Shown here: positions 1 to 8,404 of the stretch, piece by piece
How positions within the stretch are numbered: the stretch's first letter is position 1
Layout: every line of letters starts with the position of its first letter
Translations under genes and position numbers: made by a program
DNA from: Streptomyces brasiliensis
Lineage (GTDB): Bacteria; Actinomycetota; Actinomycetes; Streptomycetales; Streptomycetaceae
NCBI RefSeq assembly: GCF_014647875.1
Contig: NZ_BMQA01000067.1
Coordinates: forward strand, 1-33,803
DNA length: 33,803 nt
Reading direction: 5' to 3'
Notes under the pieces: generated by a model
Databases searched by the model: none
What the model was told of the DNA's origin: nothing
The model's input: the letters and a program-made list of their open reading frames with translations, nothing else

Positions 1-465
1 CAGGGCCACGCGGACGTCCTTGGCGGCGCCGGACTCGGCGCCCTCACGGCCGCCCCAGGCGACGTAGGTCTTCGCGCCCAGCTCGGCCGCCAGGTCGATG
101 TTGCGGATCGTCTTGCGCAGCGCGTAGCGACGCACGTCACGATCGTTGGCGGTGAACCCGCCGTCCTTGAAAACCGGGTGGGTGAAGAGGTTGGTGGTGG
201 CCATCGGCACGGTGAGGCCGGTGGCGTCCAGGGCCTGGCGGAAGCGCTTGATGTGCGATTCCCGCTCGGCGTCCGAGGACCCGAACGGGATCAGATCGTC
301 GTCGTGGAACGTCACACCGTAGGCGCCCAGTTCCGCCAGGCGCTGTACCGATTCGACCGGGTCGAGGGCACGCCGCGTGGCGTCGCCGAACGGGTCCCTT
401 CCCTGCCAGCCGACGGTCCACAGACCGAAGGTGAACCTGTCCTCAGGGGTGGGCTGGTAGCTCAT
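1..465 (-). CDS. xylA: Xylose isomerase, N-terminal part (cut by window start)
   Basis: Converts D-xylose to D-xylulose, the first step of cytoplasmic xylose use. Reading the minus strand from the ATG at 463-465 gives a protein starting MSYQPTPEDRFTFGLW and containing the segment TVGWQGRDPFGDATR, then a TFHDDDLIPFG segment carrying the first active-site His, and a later MATTNLFTHPVFKDG segment; all are hallmarks of the actinomycete xylose isomerase. About 155 of the usual ~390 residues are present and the rest lies outside the window. An AAGGAG ribosome site sits just upstream of the ATG. The gene diverges from xylB and a ROK repressor gene, so xylose-responsive repression is expected. Confidence 0.95.
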   Translation of the reverse strand, partial: MSYQPTPEDRFTFGLWTVGWQGRDPFGDATRRALDPVESVQRLAELGAYGVTFHDDDLIPFGSSDAERESHIKRFRQALDATGLTVPMATTNLFTHPVFKDGGFTANDRDVRRYALRKTIRNIDLAAELGAKTYVAWGGREGAESGAAKDVRVAL

Positions 466-643
466 GCCGCGGCTCCTTGCTTGCTCCGACTATTTCGTCA
501 TGGCCGTTTACAAATTAGTATGCGTTCGCGTCTCTGTGAAGAGACAAGGTATCCCCAAAAAGGTGACAATCCGGTCACCACTGACTGGACGAACCTGAAA
601 ACAGCAGGTCAGACCCCGCGAGCCGCGGAAAAGGGAGAGCACG
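466..643. promoter_or_regulatory. Divergent xylA-xylB control region with candidate ROK operators
   Basis: This 178-base spacer must carry both promoters of the xylose module. Two features stand out: an AT-rich tract GTTTACAAATTAGTA at 506-520, unusual in this GC-rich DNA, and a perfect dyad GGTGAC-N6-GTCACC at 562-579. Either could be the operator of the downstream ROK regulator. The assignment is inferred from position only. Confidence 0.5.
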
Positions 644-2089
644 ATGTCAACAGCCGAGGGTCCGCTCGTCGTCGGCGTGGACACGTCCACCCAGTCCACG
701 AAGGCGCTGGTCGTCGACGTGGCGACCGGTCGGATCGTGGCGAGCGGCCAGGCGCCACACACCGTCACGACCGGTGCCGGCCGGGAGAGCGACCCGCGCC
801 AGTGGTGGGACGCGCTGTGCGAGGCCCTGCGCCAGTGCGGGGAGCCGGCCCATGAGGCGGCAGCCGTGTCGATCGGCGGCCAGCAGCACGGTCTGGTGAC
901 CCTGGACGCGGACGGCGAGCCGGTGCGCCCGGCCCTGCTGTGGAACGACGTACGCTCCGCTCCGCAGACCCGCCGCCTGATCGAGGAACTGGGTGGTCCG
1001 AAGGCCTGGGCCGAGCGCACCGGCAGCGTGCCCAGCACGTCCTTCACGGTCACGAAGTGGGCCTGGCTGGCCGAGCACGAGCCGGAGGCTGTCCGCGCGA
1101 CCAAGGCGGTGCGCCTGCCCCACGACTACCTCACCGAGCGCCTCACCGGTCTGGGCACGACCGACCGCGGCGACGCCTCCGGCACCGGCTGGTGGGCGGC
1201 CGGTAGCGAGGCGTACGACGAGCAGACGCTGGCCCACATCGGGCTCGACCCGGCGTCCCTGCCGCGGATCGTCCGGCCCGGCGAGGTCGCGGGCACCGTC
1301 CGCGGCAGCCACGACCTGCCCTTCTCCACGGGCACCCTGGTCGCGGCGGGCACGGGCGACAACGCGGCCGCCGCCATGGGCCTGGGCCTGCGCCCGGGCA
1401 CCCCGGTGCTGAGCCTGGGCACGTCGGGCGTCGTGTACGCGGTCTCGAAGCACCGCCCGGCCGACCCGACCGGGACGGTCGCCGGCTTCGCCGACGCGCA
1501 CGGCGACTGGCTGCCGCTGGCCTGCACGCTGAACTGCACTCTCGCCGTCGACCGCATCGCCGCCCTGCTGGGCCTGGACCGCCAGGCCGTCGAGCCGGGC
1601 GGATCGGTGACCTTCCTGCCGTACCTGGACGGGGAACGCACCCCGAACCTGCCGAACGCCTCCGGCCTGCTGCACGGTCTGCGCCACGACACGACCCCTG
1701 GACAGCTCCTCCAGGCCGCGTACGACGGCGCCGTCCACGCCCTGCTCGGCGCCCTGGACCTGGTGCTCGACGAGGAGGCGGACCGTACGACACCGCTGCT
1801 GCTGATCGGCGGCGGGGCCCGTGGCGCGGCCTGGCAGGAGACCGTACGGCGGCTGTCGGGGCGGCCGGTCCAGGTGCCCGAGGCCAAGGAACTGGTCGCA
1901 CTCGGTGCCGCCGCACAGGCGGCCGGGCTGCTGACCGGCGAGGATCCGGCCGCGGTGGCGCGCCGGTGGAACACGGCCGCGGGGCCGGTGCTCGAGGCGG
2001 TGGAACGGGACGAGGCGGCGTTCGCCCGGATGTCCGAGGTACTCTCCGACGCGGCCCCGCTGCTGGAGCGGCGGACGGACGCCCACTGA
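644..2089 (+). CDS. xylB: Xylulokinase
   Basis: Phosphorylates D-xylulose with ATP to xylulose 5-phosphate, feeding the pentose phosphate pathway. The 481-residue length matches FGGY-family xylulokinases. Near the N-terminus VVGVDTSTQSTKALVVD is the first phosphate-binding loop; ISIGGQQHG-like (residues 76-85) and LWNDVRS segments are sugar-site motifs; GTGDNAAAAMG and GTSGVVY lie in the middle; LLLIGGGARGAAWQ is the C-terminal adenosine motif. The ATG is preceded by AAGGGAGAG. It diverges from xylA and is followed after 54 bases by the ROK regulator, probably in one transcript. Confidence 0.96.
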   Translation: MSTAEGPLVVGVDTSTQSTKALVVDVATGRIVASGQAPHTVTTGAGRESDPRQWWDALCEALRQCGEPAHEAAAVSIGGQQHGLVTLDADGEPVRPALLWNDVRSAPQTRRLIEELGGPKAWAERTGSVPSTSFTVTKWAWLAEHEPEAVRATKAVRLPHDYLTERLTGLGTTDRGDASGTGWWAAGSEAYDEQTLAHIGLDPASLPRIVRPGEVAGTVRGSHDLPFSTGTLVAAGTGDNAAAAMGLGLRPGTPVLSLGTSGVVYAVSKHRPADPTGTVAGFADAHGDWLPLACTLNCTLAVDRIAALLGLDRQAVEPGGSVTFLPYLDGERTPNLPNASGLLHGLRHDTTPGQLLQAAYDGAVHALLGALDLVLDEEADRTTPLLLIGGGARGAAWQETVRRLSGRPVQVPEAKELVALGAAAQAAGLLTGEDPAAVARRWNTAAGPVLEAVERDEAAFARMSEVLSDAAPLLERRTDAH

Positions 2090-2143
2090 CCGACACCCGC
2101 GAGGAGCGCCCGACAGGGCCACGGACCGAGGATTGACGGAGGC

Positions 2144-3349
2144 ATGACCGCACCGCTGCACGAGAGCCCGAACGGTTCCGGCCGCGCTCTTCCCGACACC
2201 CAGCGGGGCATGCGCCGTCGCAACCTCGCGCGCGTGATGCACGCCGTCAGCGCTGAGGGACCGCTCTCACGCGCCGCGGTCGCCTCGCGCATCGGTCTGA
2301 CCAGGGCGGCCGTGTCGACGCTCGTGGACGAGCTGATCCGCTGGGGGCTCCTGGAAGAGCTGGGCCCCGAGCGGCCCGGCCGAGTGGGCCGGCCGGGATC
2401 GGCGCTCGCCGTCAGCGGGCGGGGTCCGGCCGGGATAGGCGCCGAGGTCGGTGTCGATCATCTGGCGGTGTGCGCGGTCGACCTGCGCGGCGAGGTACGC
2501 GCGCGTGCCGTACGGCACGGCCCCAACCGGGGCCGCGCCCCGGAGCCGGTACTGGCCGAGTTGACCACACTGGTCCGGCGGGTCGTCGGCGCGGCGGAGC
2601 GCGAGGGGCTGTGGCCGGCCGGTCTCGCGGTCGCCGTGCCCGGCCTCATCGCACGGGACGCCCGCACGGTCGTACGCGCGCCGAACCTCGACTGGCACGA
2701 CGCGGACCTCGGTGCCCTGCTACCCACCGGTCTGCCCCTGACCGTGGACAACGAGGCCAACTTCGGTGCCCTCGCGGAACTCTGGCTCGGCGACGGTACC
2801 CCGCCGGACTTCCTGCACGTGTCCGCCGAGATCGGCATCGGTGCGGCGGTCGTCGTGGACGGACAACTGCTGCGCGGCACGCGCGGGTTCGCGGGCGAGC
2901 TGGGTCATGTGCCGGTGTGGCCGGACGGGCCGCCGTGCGTCTGCGGCGGGCGCGGCTGCCTGGAGCAGTACGCCGGTGAGGAGGCGGTGCTGCGCGCAGC
3001 CGGCCTCGAACCGGGCGAGGATCTCGTCGGACTGCTCGCACAGCGCGCGGACGAGGGCGACAAGGAGGTACGAAAGGCCCTGCGCGAGGCCGGTACGGCG
3101 CTCGGCATCGCCCTGACCGGGGCCGTCAATCTGCTCGACCCTGAGTCCGTCGTGCTCGGCGGTGCGCTGGCCGGGCTGTCGCCCTGGCTACTGCCGTCGC
3201 TGGCGAGCGAGTTGGCGGACCGGACGGCGGGACCGTCCTGTCCGGTGTCGGTGTCGGAGTTCGGCCCCCAGGGACCTCTGCTGGGCGCGGCGCACTCGGT
3301 GGTTCGGGCCGTGCTGGACGATCCGGCGTCGGTGGCCGAACGGGGCTGA
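2144..3349 (+). CDS. xylR: ROK-family xylose repressor
   Basis: Probable sugar-responsive DNA-binding repressor of the xylA/xylB module. The 401-residue protein has an N-terminal winged helix-turn-helix at about residues 25-85 (SRAAVASRIGLTRAAVSTLVDELIRWGLLEE), then a ROK sugar-kinase-like domain. The ROK zinc motif is clear: GHVPVWPDGPPCVCGGRGCLEQYAG, with the CxCGGxGC cysteines. The substrate loop segment EIGIGAAVVVDGQLLRGTRGFAGELGH also fits the family. The start follows a GGAGGC site. That it regulates xylose genes is inferred from its position immediately behind xylB; the exact ligand is not readable from sequence. Confidence 0.88.
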   Translation: MTAPLHESPNGSGRALPDTQRGMRRRNLARVMHAVSAEGPLSRAAVASRIGLTRAAVSTLVDELIRWGLLEELGPERPGRVGRPGSALAVSGRGPAGIGAEVGVDHLAVCAVDLRGEVRARAVRHGPNRGRAPEPVLAELTTLVRRVVGAAEREGLWPAGLAVAVPGLIARDARTVVRAPNLDWHDADLGALLPTGLPLTVDNEANFGALAELWLGDGTPPDFLHVSAEIGIGAAVVVDGQLLRGTRGFAGELGHVPVWPDGPPCVCGGRGCLEQYAGEEAVLRAAGLEPGEDLVGLLAQRADEGDKEVRKALREAGTALGIALTGAVNLLDPESVVLGGALAGLSPWLLPSLASELADRTAGPSCPVSVSEFGPQGPLLGAAHSVVRAVLDDPASVAERG

Positions 3350-3370
3350 GCGGCCGGCGCGAGGGCCTCG

Positions 3371-3820
3371 GCCCAGAAAGGCTCCGACCGTCTTCACGAA
3401 ACGCACGGCGTCGTGCAGCCAGGGAAAACAGCCGCTGCCGGGCTCGACCTCGAACCGCGCGTCGGCGAACAGCCCGGCGAACTCGGCGCCCGGGTGTCCG
3501 AGCAGATCCATCCGCTCGAGGCCCAGATGCCGGCGCAGTGCCTCCACGTCCGCCACCACACGATCGCAGCGGTACGTCGCGAGGTGGTCCGGCACCGCCG
3601 ACCCACCGGTCCCGAAGAGATCCAGCTCGATCAACCGCCGGTTCCGGGACAGACCGCCGAGATCCCCGAGGTAGGCGTAGGCCTGCATCGGCCTGCCGGG
3701 CAAGCAGATCAGCGGGTCGCCGTCTCCGACGACGTGGTAGGCGAGTTCGGTGCCGTGGTGGGCGGTGGAGGTGGGCATGGCGACGATCACCCTGGCAAGC
3801 GGGCCGCGGCGGAGCAGCAT
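3371..3820 (-). pseudogene. Internally deleted alpha/beta hydrolase relic
   Basis: The N-terminal half reads as an alpha/beta hydrolase (HHGTELAYHVVGDGDPLICLPG..., RRLIELDLFGTGGS) up to the nucleophile-elbow region, which here is LLGHPGAEFAG with Pro-Gly where Ser is expected. It then jumps directly to a C-terminal type segment (ARFEVEPGSGCFPWLHDAVRFVKTVGAFL), so roughly the middle half of a ~260-residue enzyme is missing. The normal stop is also lost: the frame runs on to 3188, antisense into the convergent ROK gene. The start may be the ATG at 3776-3778, or 3820. With no catalytic Ser and no cap region it is unlikely to be a working enzyme. Confidence 0.75.
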
Positions 3821-3830
3821 GTTTGTCCTG

Positions 3831-4724
3831 TCACGACTCCTTCTTCCACGGCCCGACGGCCAGTTTGCCTGTCGTGCCGAGGTCCAGTTCCGGTGTCACC
3901 ATCACTGGTGCCGCGCCCTGTTCGGCCCACACCCTGACGTATGGCGCGTTCACCGGGGTGCCGGACAGGACGGTGTTGCGCCACACCAGGCCGGCGTGGG
4001 CGCGTTCGCCCGGTTTCAGGGCCAGCGGCCGGGGCGGGCCGTCGGCGCCGGTGCTCAGGGCGATCGAGGATCCGTCGTGCAGGATGCGCAGGTCCGCGAC
4101 GCGCTTGTGGGACGAGTCGAGGACGCTGAGGCGCGGGTAGCCCTCGATCCGGTAGATGCCGGTTCCGCAGTTCACCAGGTGGAGTGTCACCACGCGCAGT
4201 CCCATGGCGGCGTCGCCGTCGTCGGCGTAGACGCGGACGCCCGAGGACGGGCAGGGGCCGCCCGGGGCCGGTGCCTCGTCGGCAGGGACGCTTCTCACCT
4301 TGACCACCTCGACCCGCGACCGTTCGGCCGCGCCGCCCGCCTGTCGGTCGACCGTGTCGATCCCGCCCGAGACGGTCGCGCCGGGCTCGACGGACGGCAC
4401 GACCCGATTCTCGTACGTCGGCACGGTCCCGGTCGCGGTTCGGAACCCGAACGTGATGGTGTAAGTGAAGGGCTCCGCGTGGTGGTTCGTGACCTGGAAC
4501 ACCGCGCAGCGATCCGGCCCGTCCCCCGCTCGGACGATCCTGACGCCGTCCGTCTCCTCGCCGCCGGGCGTGCCCGGGGCAGCCGAGCTGGATGAGTGCC
4601 CGCCACCGCACGAGGGACCGTAGGACCGTCCGGACGACGGGCCGGGCTGCTGCCCGCAGGCGGTCAGGAGCAGCAGGCCCGCGACGAGGGCGGTCGAGCC
4701 GAGGGAGAGGGGGCGGCGGCGCAT
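3831..4724 (-). CDS. DUF4232-type lipoprotein
   Basis: A 297-residue predicted cell-surface lipoprotein. The N-terminus MRRRPLSLGSTALVAGLLLLTACG has a charged start, a hydrophobic segment and an LTAC lipobox, so Cys23 should be lipidated. A Ser/Gly/Pro-rich linker follows (to about residue 58). Next comes a beta-rich region with an FQVTNHHAEPFTYTITF segment. The C-terminal half (CPSSGVRVYADDGDAAMGLRVVTLHLVNCGTGIYRIEGYPRLSVLD ... VNAPYVRVWAEQG) resembles DUF4232, common in Streptomyces lipoproteins. Function is unknown. It lies 10 bases beyond the hydrolase relic start on the same strand. Confidence 0.85.
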   Translation of the reverse strand: MRRRPLSLGSTALVAGLLLLTACGQQPGPSSGRSYGPSCGGGHSSSSAAPGTPGGEETDGVRIVRAGDGPDRCAVFQVTNHHAEPFTYTITFGFRTATGTVPTYENRVVPSVEPGATVSGGIDTVDRQAGGAAERSRVEVVKVRSVPADEAPAPGGPCPSSGVRVYADDGDAAMGLRVVTLHLVNCGTGIYRIEGYPRLSVLDSSHKRVADLRILHDGSSIALSTGADGPPRPLALKPGERAHAGLVWRNTVLSGTPVNAPYVRVWAEQGAAPVMVTPELDLGTTGKLAVGPWKKES

Positions 4725-4997
4725 CCGCCGAGTCGATCAGAACTGGATCACGACAGACTGTGACGGAAGCCACTCCTCCGGCCACAGGACTGTCACAGGA
4801 GCAGCGCAAATCCCCTTGGTCCGGGCCGACTTCACTCGATCGGGTGGCCAAACTATCCACAATTCCCGCGTCGTCCACCGAACCAAGCGGCACCCTTCTG
4901 CCCAACCCGCAAGCGCCGTACCGTGATTCACGCGAGGCGCAGCCGTCGGACCGTCCGGACCACGGGGCCTCGAGGTGGCCGAGGGGGAGGTTCACAT
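4725..4997. other. Intergenic region, no gene recognised
   Basis: Spacer between the lipoprotein gene and the permease stub. It contains one TGTCACA (4791-4797), but no GGTC or TGTC follows at 16 bases, so I do not call a promoter. A GAGGGGGAGG ribosome-binding tract precedes the ATG at 4998. Confidence 0.4.
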
Positions 4998-5138
4998 ATG
5001 TCGGGGGAGACGGTCGGCGGACTGCGGCGTGACGCCATCGGTCTGCGCGAGGTCCTGTTCCAGAGCATCACCGCCATGGCGCCGGCCGCCGCAGTGGAGG
5101 CGCTCGTCCCGCCTCTGCTGCTCCTCCCGAGCGCATAG
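4998..5138 (+). pseudogene. Truncated amino-acid permease (APC family) N-terminus
   Basis: A strong ribosome site (GGGGGAGG) precedes an ATG that opens a 46-residue reading frame. The segment RRDAIGLREVLFQSITAMAPAAAV is the typical N-terminus of APC-superfamily permeases just before the first membrane helix. After that, similarity breaks off into EALVPPLLLLPSA and a stop. A full permease has about 450-520 residues, so this is a deletion relic. Its place directly before an acetamidase gene suggests an original uptake-plus-hydrolysis operon that lost the transporter. Confidence 0.7.
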
Positions 5139-5208
5139 CCGACACCGCCCGTGTCCACCTCGCCGAACCCGCCCCCGCCGGCCTTCGGCAGAACGGAGCT
5201 GTCCAGCA

Positions 5209-6222
5209 ATGACCGACCCGCGAATCATGACGGTGCGCCCCGGACCTGGCGAGTACGCCTGGACGTTCGGCGGTGCCGCACCGTTGGCGCGGATCGCCCC
5301 CGGCACGGTCCTCGATCTGTACACGGAGGACTGCTTCGCCGGGCGGGTCCGGTCCGAGAAGGACCTGGTGTCCGAGGTCTGCGAGTTCCCGTTCCTGAAC
5401 CCGCAGACCGGGCCGTTCCACATCGAGGGCGCGGAGCCGGGCGACACGGTCGCGGTGCACTTCGTGTCGGTCGAACCGGCCCGGGACTGGGCCGCGTCGA
5501 CCACCGTCCCCCTGTTCGGCGCGCTGACCTCGACCCATACAACGGCCACGCTGCAGCCGCCGCTGCCGGAGACGGTGTGGATCTGGCAGCTGGACCGGAC
5601 GCGGCGCACCGCGCTGTTCCGGGCGCACGACGGCGACTTCGAGGCCGAGCTGCCCCTCGACCCGATGCACGGCACCGTGGGGGTGGCGCCCGCCAACCTG
5701 GAGGTGCGCTCGGCCCTGGTGCCCGACGCGCACGGCGGAAACATGGACACACCGGAGATGCGGGCCGGCGTCACCTGCTACCTCGGGGTGAACGTCGAGG
5801 GGGCGCTGCTCAGCCTCGGCGACGGGCACGCGCGGCAGGGCGAGGGCGAGACCTGTGGGGTGGCCGTCGAGTGCGCGATGAACACCGTGGTGATCGTCGA
5901 ACTCCTCAAGGGGGTCGCCACCCCGTGGCCACGGCTGGAGTCCGACACGCACATCATCTCCACCGGCTCGGCACGCCCCTTGGAGGACGCCTTCCGGATA
6001 TCACAGCTCGACCTGGTGCAGTGGCTGGTGCGCGACTACGGGTTCGGTGAGCTGGACGCGTATCAGTTCGCAACCCAGGCGGTGGAATCGCCGTTGGCCA
6101 ACGTGTGCGACACCAACTACACGTGCGTGGCCAAGCTGCGCAAGGAATGGCTGCCCCGGCGCGAGACGTACCGCGGACTGCACGCACAGCTGAGCGAGAC
6201 GGCGACCACGCTGCGCTCCTGA
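5209..6222 (+). CDS. Acetamidase/formamidase family protein
   Basis: Predicted amidohydrolase releasing ammonia from short aliphatic amides such as formamide or acetamide. The 337-residue protein matches the FmdA/AmdA family in length and motifs: PGDTVAVHF at about 80-90, PLDPMHGTVGVAP in the middle, GGNMDTPEM(R), GALLSLGDGHARQGEGE, and CDTNYTCVAK near the end. I choose the ATG at 5209 because the family N-terminus follows it directly; the frame is open further upstream but that part has no family character. It follows the permease stub by 70 bases. The true substrate cannot be decided from sequence. Confidence 0.9.
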   Translation: MTDPRIMTVRPGPGEYAWTFGGAAPLARIAPGTVLDLYTEDCFAGRVRSEKDLVSEVCEFPFLNPQTGPFHIEGAEPGDTVAVHFVSVEPARDWAASTTVPLFGALTSTHTTATLQPPLPETVWIWQLDRTRRTALFRAHDGDFEAELPLDPMHGTVGVAPANLEVRSALVPDAHGGNMDTPEMRAGVTCYLGVNVEGALLSLGDGHARQGEGETCGVAVECAMNTVVIVELLKGVATPWPRLESDTHIISTGSARPLEDAFRISQLDLVQWLVRDYGFGELDAYQFATQAVESPLANVCDTNYTCVAKLRKEWLPRRETYRGLHAQLSETATTLRS

Positions 6223-6287
6223 CGTCGGTGTTCGCGTCCCTGACGTCGGTGTCCGCTCACTCCCCCCACTCCCGAAAGGCATCCACC

Positions 6288-6887
6288 ATGGACCGGACAA
6301 GACCGCTTCCCAGCAGGCGGCGTGTCCTCAAGGGCGCGGCCCTCGCCGCCGTCCCGTACGCCTTGCTTCCCGACGCACGAGCCGGTGCGCAGTCACGGGC
6401 CGTCGACTATCCCACCGCCGAATGGCAGTCGGCGAGCACCGCCAACTACACCGCCGCCGACCGGCCCATGGACCATGCCGTCGACCGCGTGATCATCCAC
6501 GTCACCCAGGAGTCCTATGACACCACCCTGTCCATCTTCCAGAACTCGTCGAAGAAGGTGTCGGCGCACTATCTGGTCCGCTCCGCGGACGGACACGTCG
6601 CGCAGTGCGTGCGGGAGACCGACATCGCCTGGCACGCGGGGAACTGGGACTACAACACCCGCAGCATCGGCATCGAGCACGAGGGCTGGGTGGACGAGCC
6701 GTCGTACTTCACCGACGCCCTGTACGAGCGGTCGGCGCGGCTGACGGCGGCGATCTGCACCCGGTACGGCATCCCGAGGGACCGGGAACACATCCTCGGG
6801 CACTACCAGGTGCCCGGCACGGACCACACCGATCCGGGGCCGAACTGGGACTGGGTCCGCTACATCAGACTCGTCAACTTCGCCTGA
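6288..6887 (+). CDS. Exported N-acetylmuramoyl-L-alanine amidase
   Basis: A 199-residue predicted secreted peptidoglycan amidase of the Amidase_2 (PGRP/T7 lysozyme) type. The N-terminus SRRRVLKGAALAAVPYALLPDARAGA has a twin-arginine-like signal, pointing to Tat export. Family motifs are clear: VDRVIIHVTQ (first zinc His), VSAHYLVRSADGHVAQCVRETDIAWHAGNWDYNTRSIGIEHEGW, and HYQVPGTDHTDPGPNWDW with the third zinc ligand region. It starts at the ATG at 6288 after GAAAGG. It lies 65 bases behind the acetamidase gene and could share its transcript, although the functions look unrelated. Confidence 0.92.
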   Translation: MDRTRPLPSRRRVLKGAALAAVPYALLPDARAGAQSRAVDYPTAEWQSASTANYTAADRPMDHAVDRVIIHVTQESYDTTLSIFQNSSKKVSAHYLVRSADGHVAQCVRETDIAWHAGNWDYNTRSIGIEHEGWVDEPSYFTDALYERSARLTAAICTRYGIPRDREHILGHYQVPGTDHTDPGPNWDWVRYIRLVNFA

Positions 6888-7041
6888 CCGACCGGTTGCG
6901 GGACGCGGCAGTGGTTGCTCGGCGGTGCCTGACACGTGCGCGGTGCCGCCCGTCGTTCGAGTCAGGCCCGTCGAAGAGCTTGTCCGCGCGAACACCCCGA
7001 GTGACGATGTCCCCAGCGCATCGCCTTCCGGGGAGGCCGAG

Positions 7042-8310
7042 TTGTCCGATCCATGGGTGGCCCTGGAGCCGGGGGCCGACCCTGCCGAGCGCGTCCGGGT
7101 GCTGCGCCGGGCGCACGAGACGTTCACCACGGCGGGCACCGTGCCGCGACCGGTGCGGTCGGTTGTGGCGGACTCGTGGCGGCGGTCCGCGCGGGCAGGC
7201 GTCGGTCCGGACGGCTCGGCGCGCGTGGAGTTGTCGGACGGCGACCTCGGTGCCTACCGGGCGGAGCATCCACTGGCGCGGGTGATGTCTTTGTTCCGGG
7301 AGCTGATGGGCACGTTCGCGGCCGACGGCGAGCATCTGCTGGCGGTGTGCGACGCGCACGGCAGGCTGCTGTGGGTGGAGGGCCATCCGGTGACCCGGCG
7401 CAGGGCGGACCGGATGAACTTCGTGCCGGGGGCGCGCTGGGCGGAGAGCGCGGTCGGCACGAACGCGCCGGGGACCGCGGTCGCCGTCGACCGTCCCGTG
7501 CAGGTCTTCGCCGCCGAGCACTTCATCCGGCAGGTGCAGCCGTGGACGTGTGCGGCCGCGCCGGTGCACGATCCGCGCACCGGGCAGGTGCTGGGCGCGG
7601 TGGACATCACCGGCGGGGACGGGCTGGCGCATCCGCACAGCCTCGGCTTCGTCCAGGCGGTGGCGCGTGCGGCCGAGTCCCAGCTCGCGCTGCTCACCCC
7701 GCCGCCGCCCGCCGCGGAAATGCCCGGCCTGACCGTGCTGGGCCGCGACGAGGCGGTGCTGCGCCTGGGCGGGCACCGGATCAGGCTCGGCCGTCGGCAC
7801 AGCGAGCTCCTGGTGCTGCTGGCCCGGCATCCGGAGGGGCTGACCGGGGACGAGTTGCTGTGCGCGGTGTACGAGGACGAGTCGGTGACGCCGGTGACGC
7901 TGCGCGCCGAACTGGCCAGGCTGCGCCGGCTACTGGGTCCGGGGCTGTTCGCGTCGCGACCGTACCGGCTGACCGCTCCGGTCGAGTCCGACCTTGCCGT
8001 GGTGGAGCGGCGGCTGGAGGCGGGGGCGGTCACCGCGGCCGTGGCGGCGTACACCGGCCCGCTGCTGCCCGGCTCACAGGCGCCGGCAGTGGTGCGGCTG
8101 AGGCGGCGTCTGGCCGACGGCCTGCGGACGGCGCTGATCGCCCGCCGGGACCCCGACCTGCTGGCGGACTGGGCGCACGCACCCTGGAGCGAGGACGACC
8201 TGGCGGTATGGCGGGCGCTCGCCTCGCTGCGGCCGACACCGGCGGTGCACGCGCGGCTGGCCGGGCTGGAGTCCGAACTCGCGCTGCCGGAGAGCCGTGT
8301 ACCGCGCTGA
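7042..8310 (+). CDS. GAF-domain transcriptional regulator, probable activator of the aldehyde dehydrogenase
   Basis: A 422-residue regulator related to the sensory part of AcoR-like proteins. An N-terminal helical segment (DSWRRSARAGV) is followed by a GAF domain of about 150 residues with the NFVPGARWAESAVGTNAPGTA and VQVFAAEHFIRQVQPWTCAAAPVHDPRTG motifs. No sigma-54 AAA+ domain follows. Instead the C-terminus has a winged-helix-like region (RLGRRHSELLVLLARHPEGLTGDELLCAVY). I place the start at the TTG at 7042 because GGGGAGG lies just upstream; a GTG at 6925 would add 39 low-complexity residues. It stands 94 bases before the ExaC-type dehydrogenase gene, a common actinomycete pairing. Confidence 0.85.
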   Translation: MSDPWVALEPGADPAERVRVLRRAHETFTTAGTVPRPVRSVVADSWRRSARAGVGPDGSARVELSDGDLGAYRAEHPLARVMSLFRELMGTFAADGEHLLAVCDAHGRLLWVEGHPVTRRRADRMNFVPGARWAESAVGTNAPGTAVAVDRPVQVFAAEHFIRQVQPWTCAAAPVHDPRTGQVLGAVDITGGDGLAHPHSLGFVQAVARAAESQLALLTPPPPAAEMPGLTVLGRDEAVLRLGGHRIRLGRRHSELLVLLARHPEGLTGDELLCAVYEDESVTPVTLRAELARLRRLLGPGLFASRPYRLTAPVESDLAVVERRLEAGAVTAAVAAYTGPLLPGSQAPAVVRLRRRLADGLRTALIARRDPDLLADWAHAPWSEDDLAVWRALASLRPTPAVHARLAGLESELALPESRVPR

Positions 8311-8404
8311 CCGGCCATGCAACGTGGTCGCAACGTCCGCGCTCCTAGCCTCGCGGCGAGAGCTGCCCAACGGCGGGCAGCACTTTCCCGGGAGGCAGAA
8401 GAGC

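Noticed and set aside
647..2292. Long minus-strand open frames opposite xylB
   Set aside because: They are Arg/Gly/Ala-rich shadows caused by high GC; xylB is clearly the gene.
4791..4817. TGTCACA near the permease stub as a regulon promoter
   Set aside because: No GTC follows at 16 bases, and the site lies far from the other copies.
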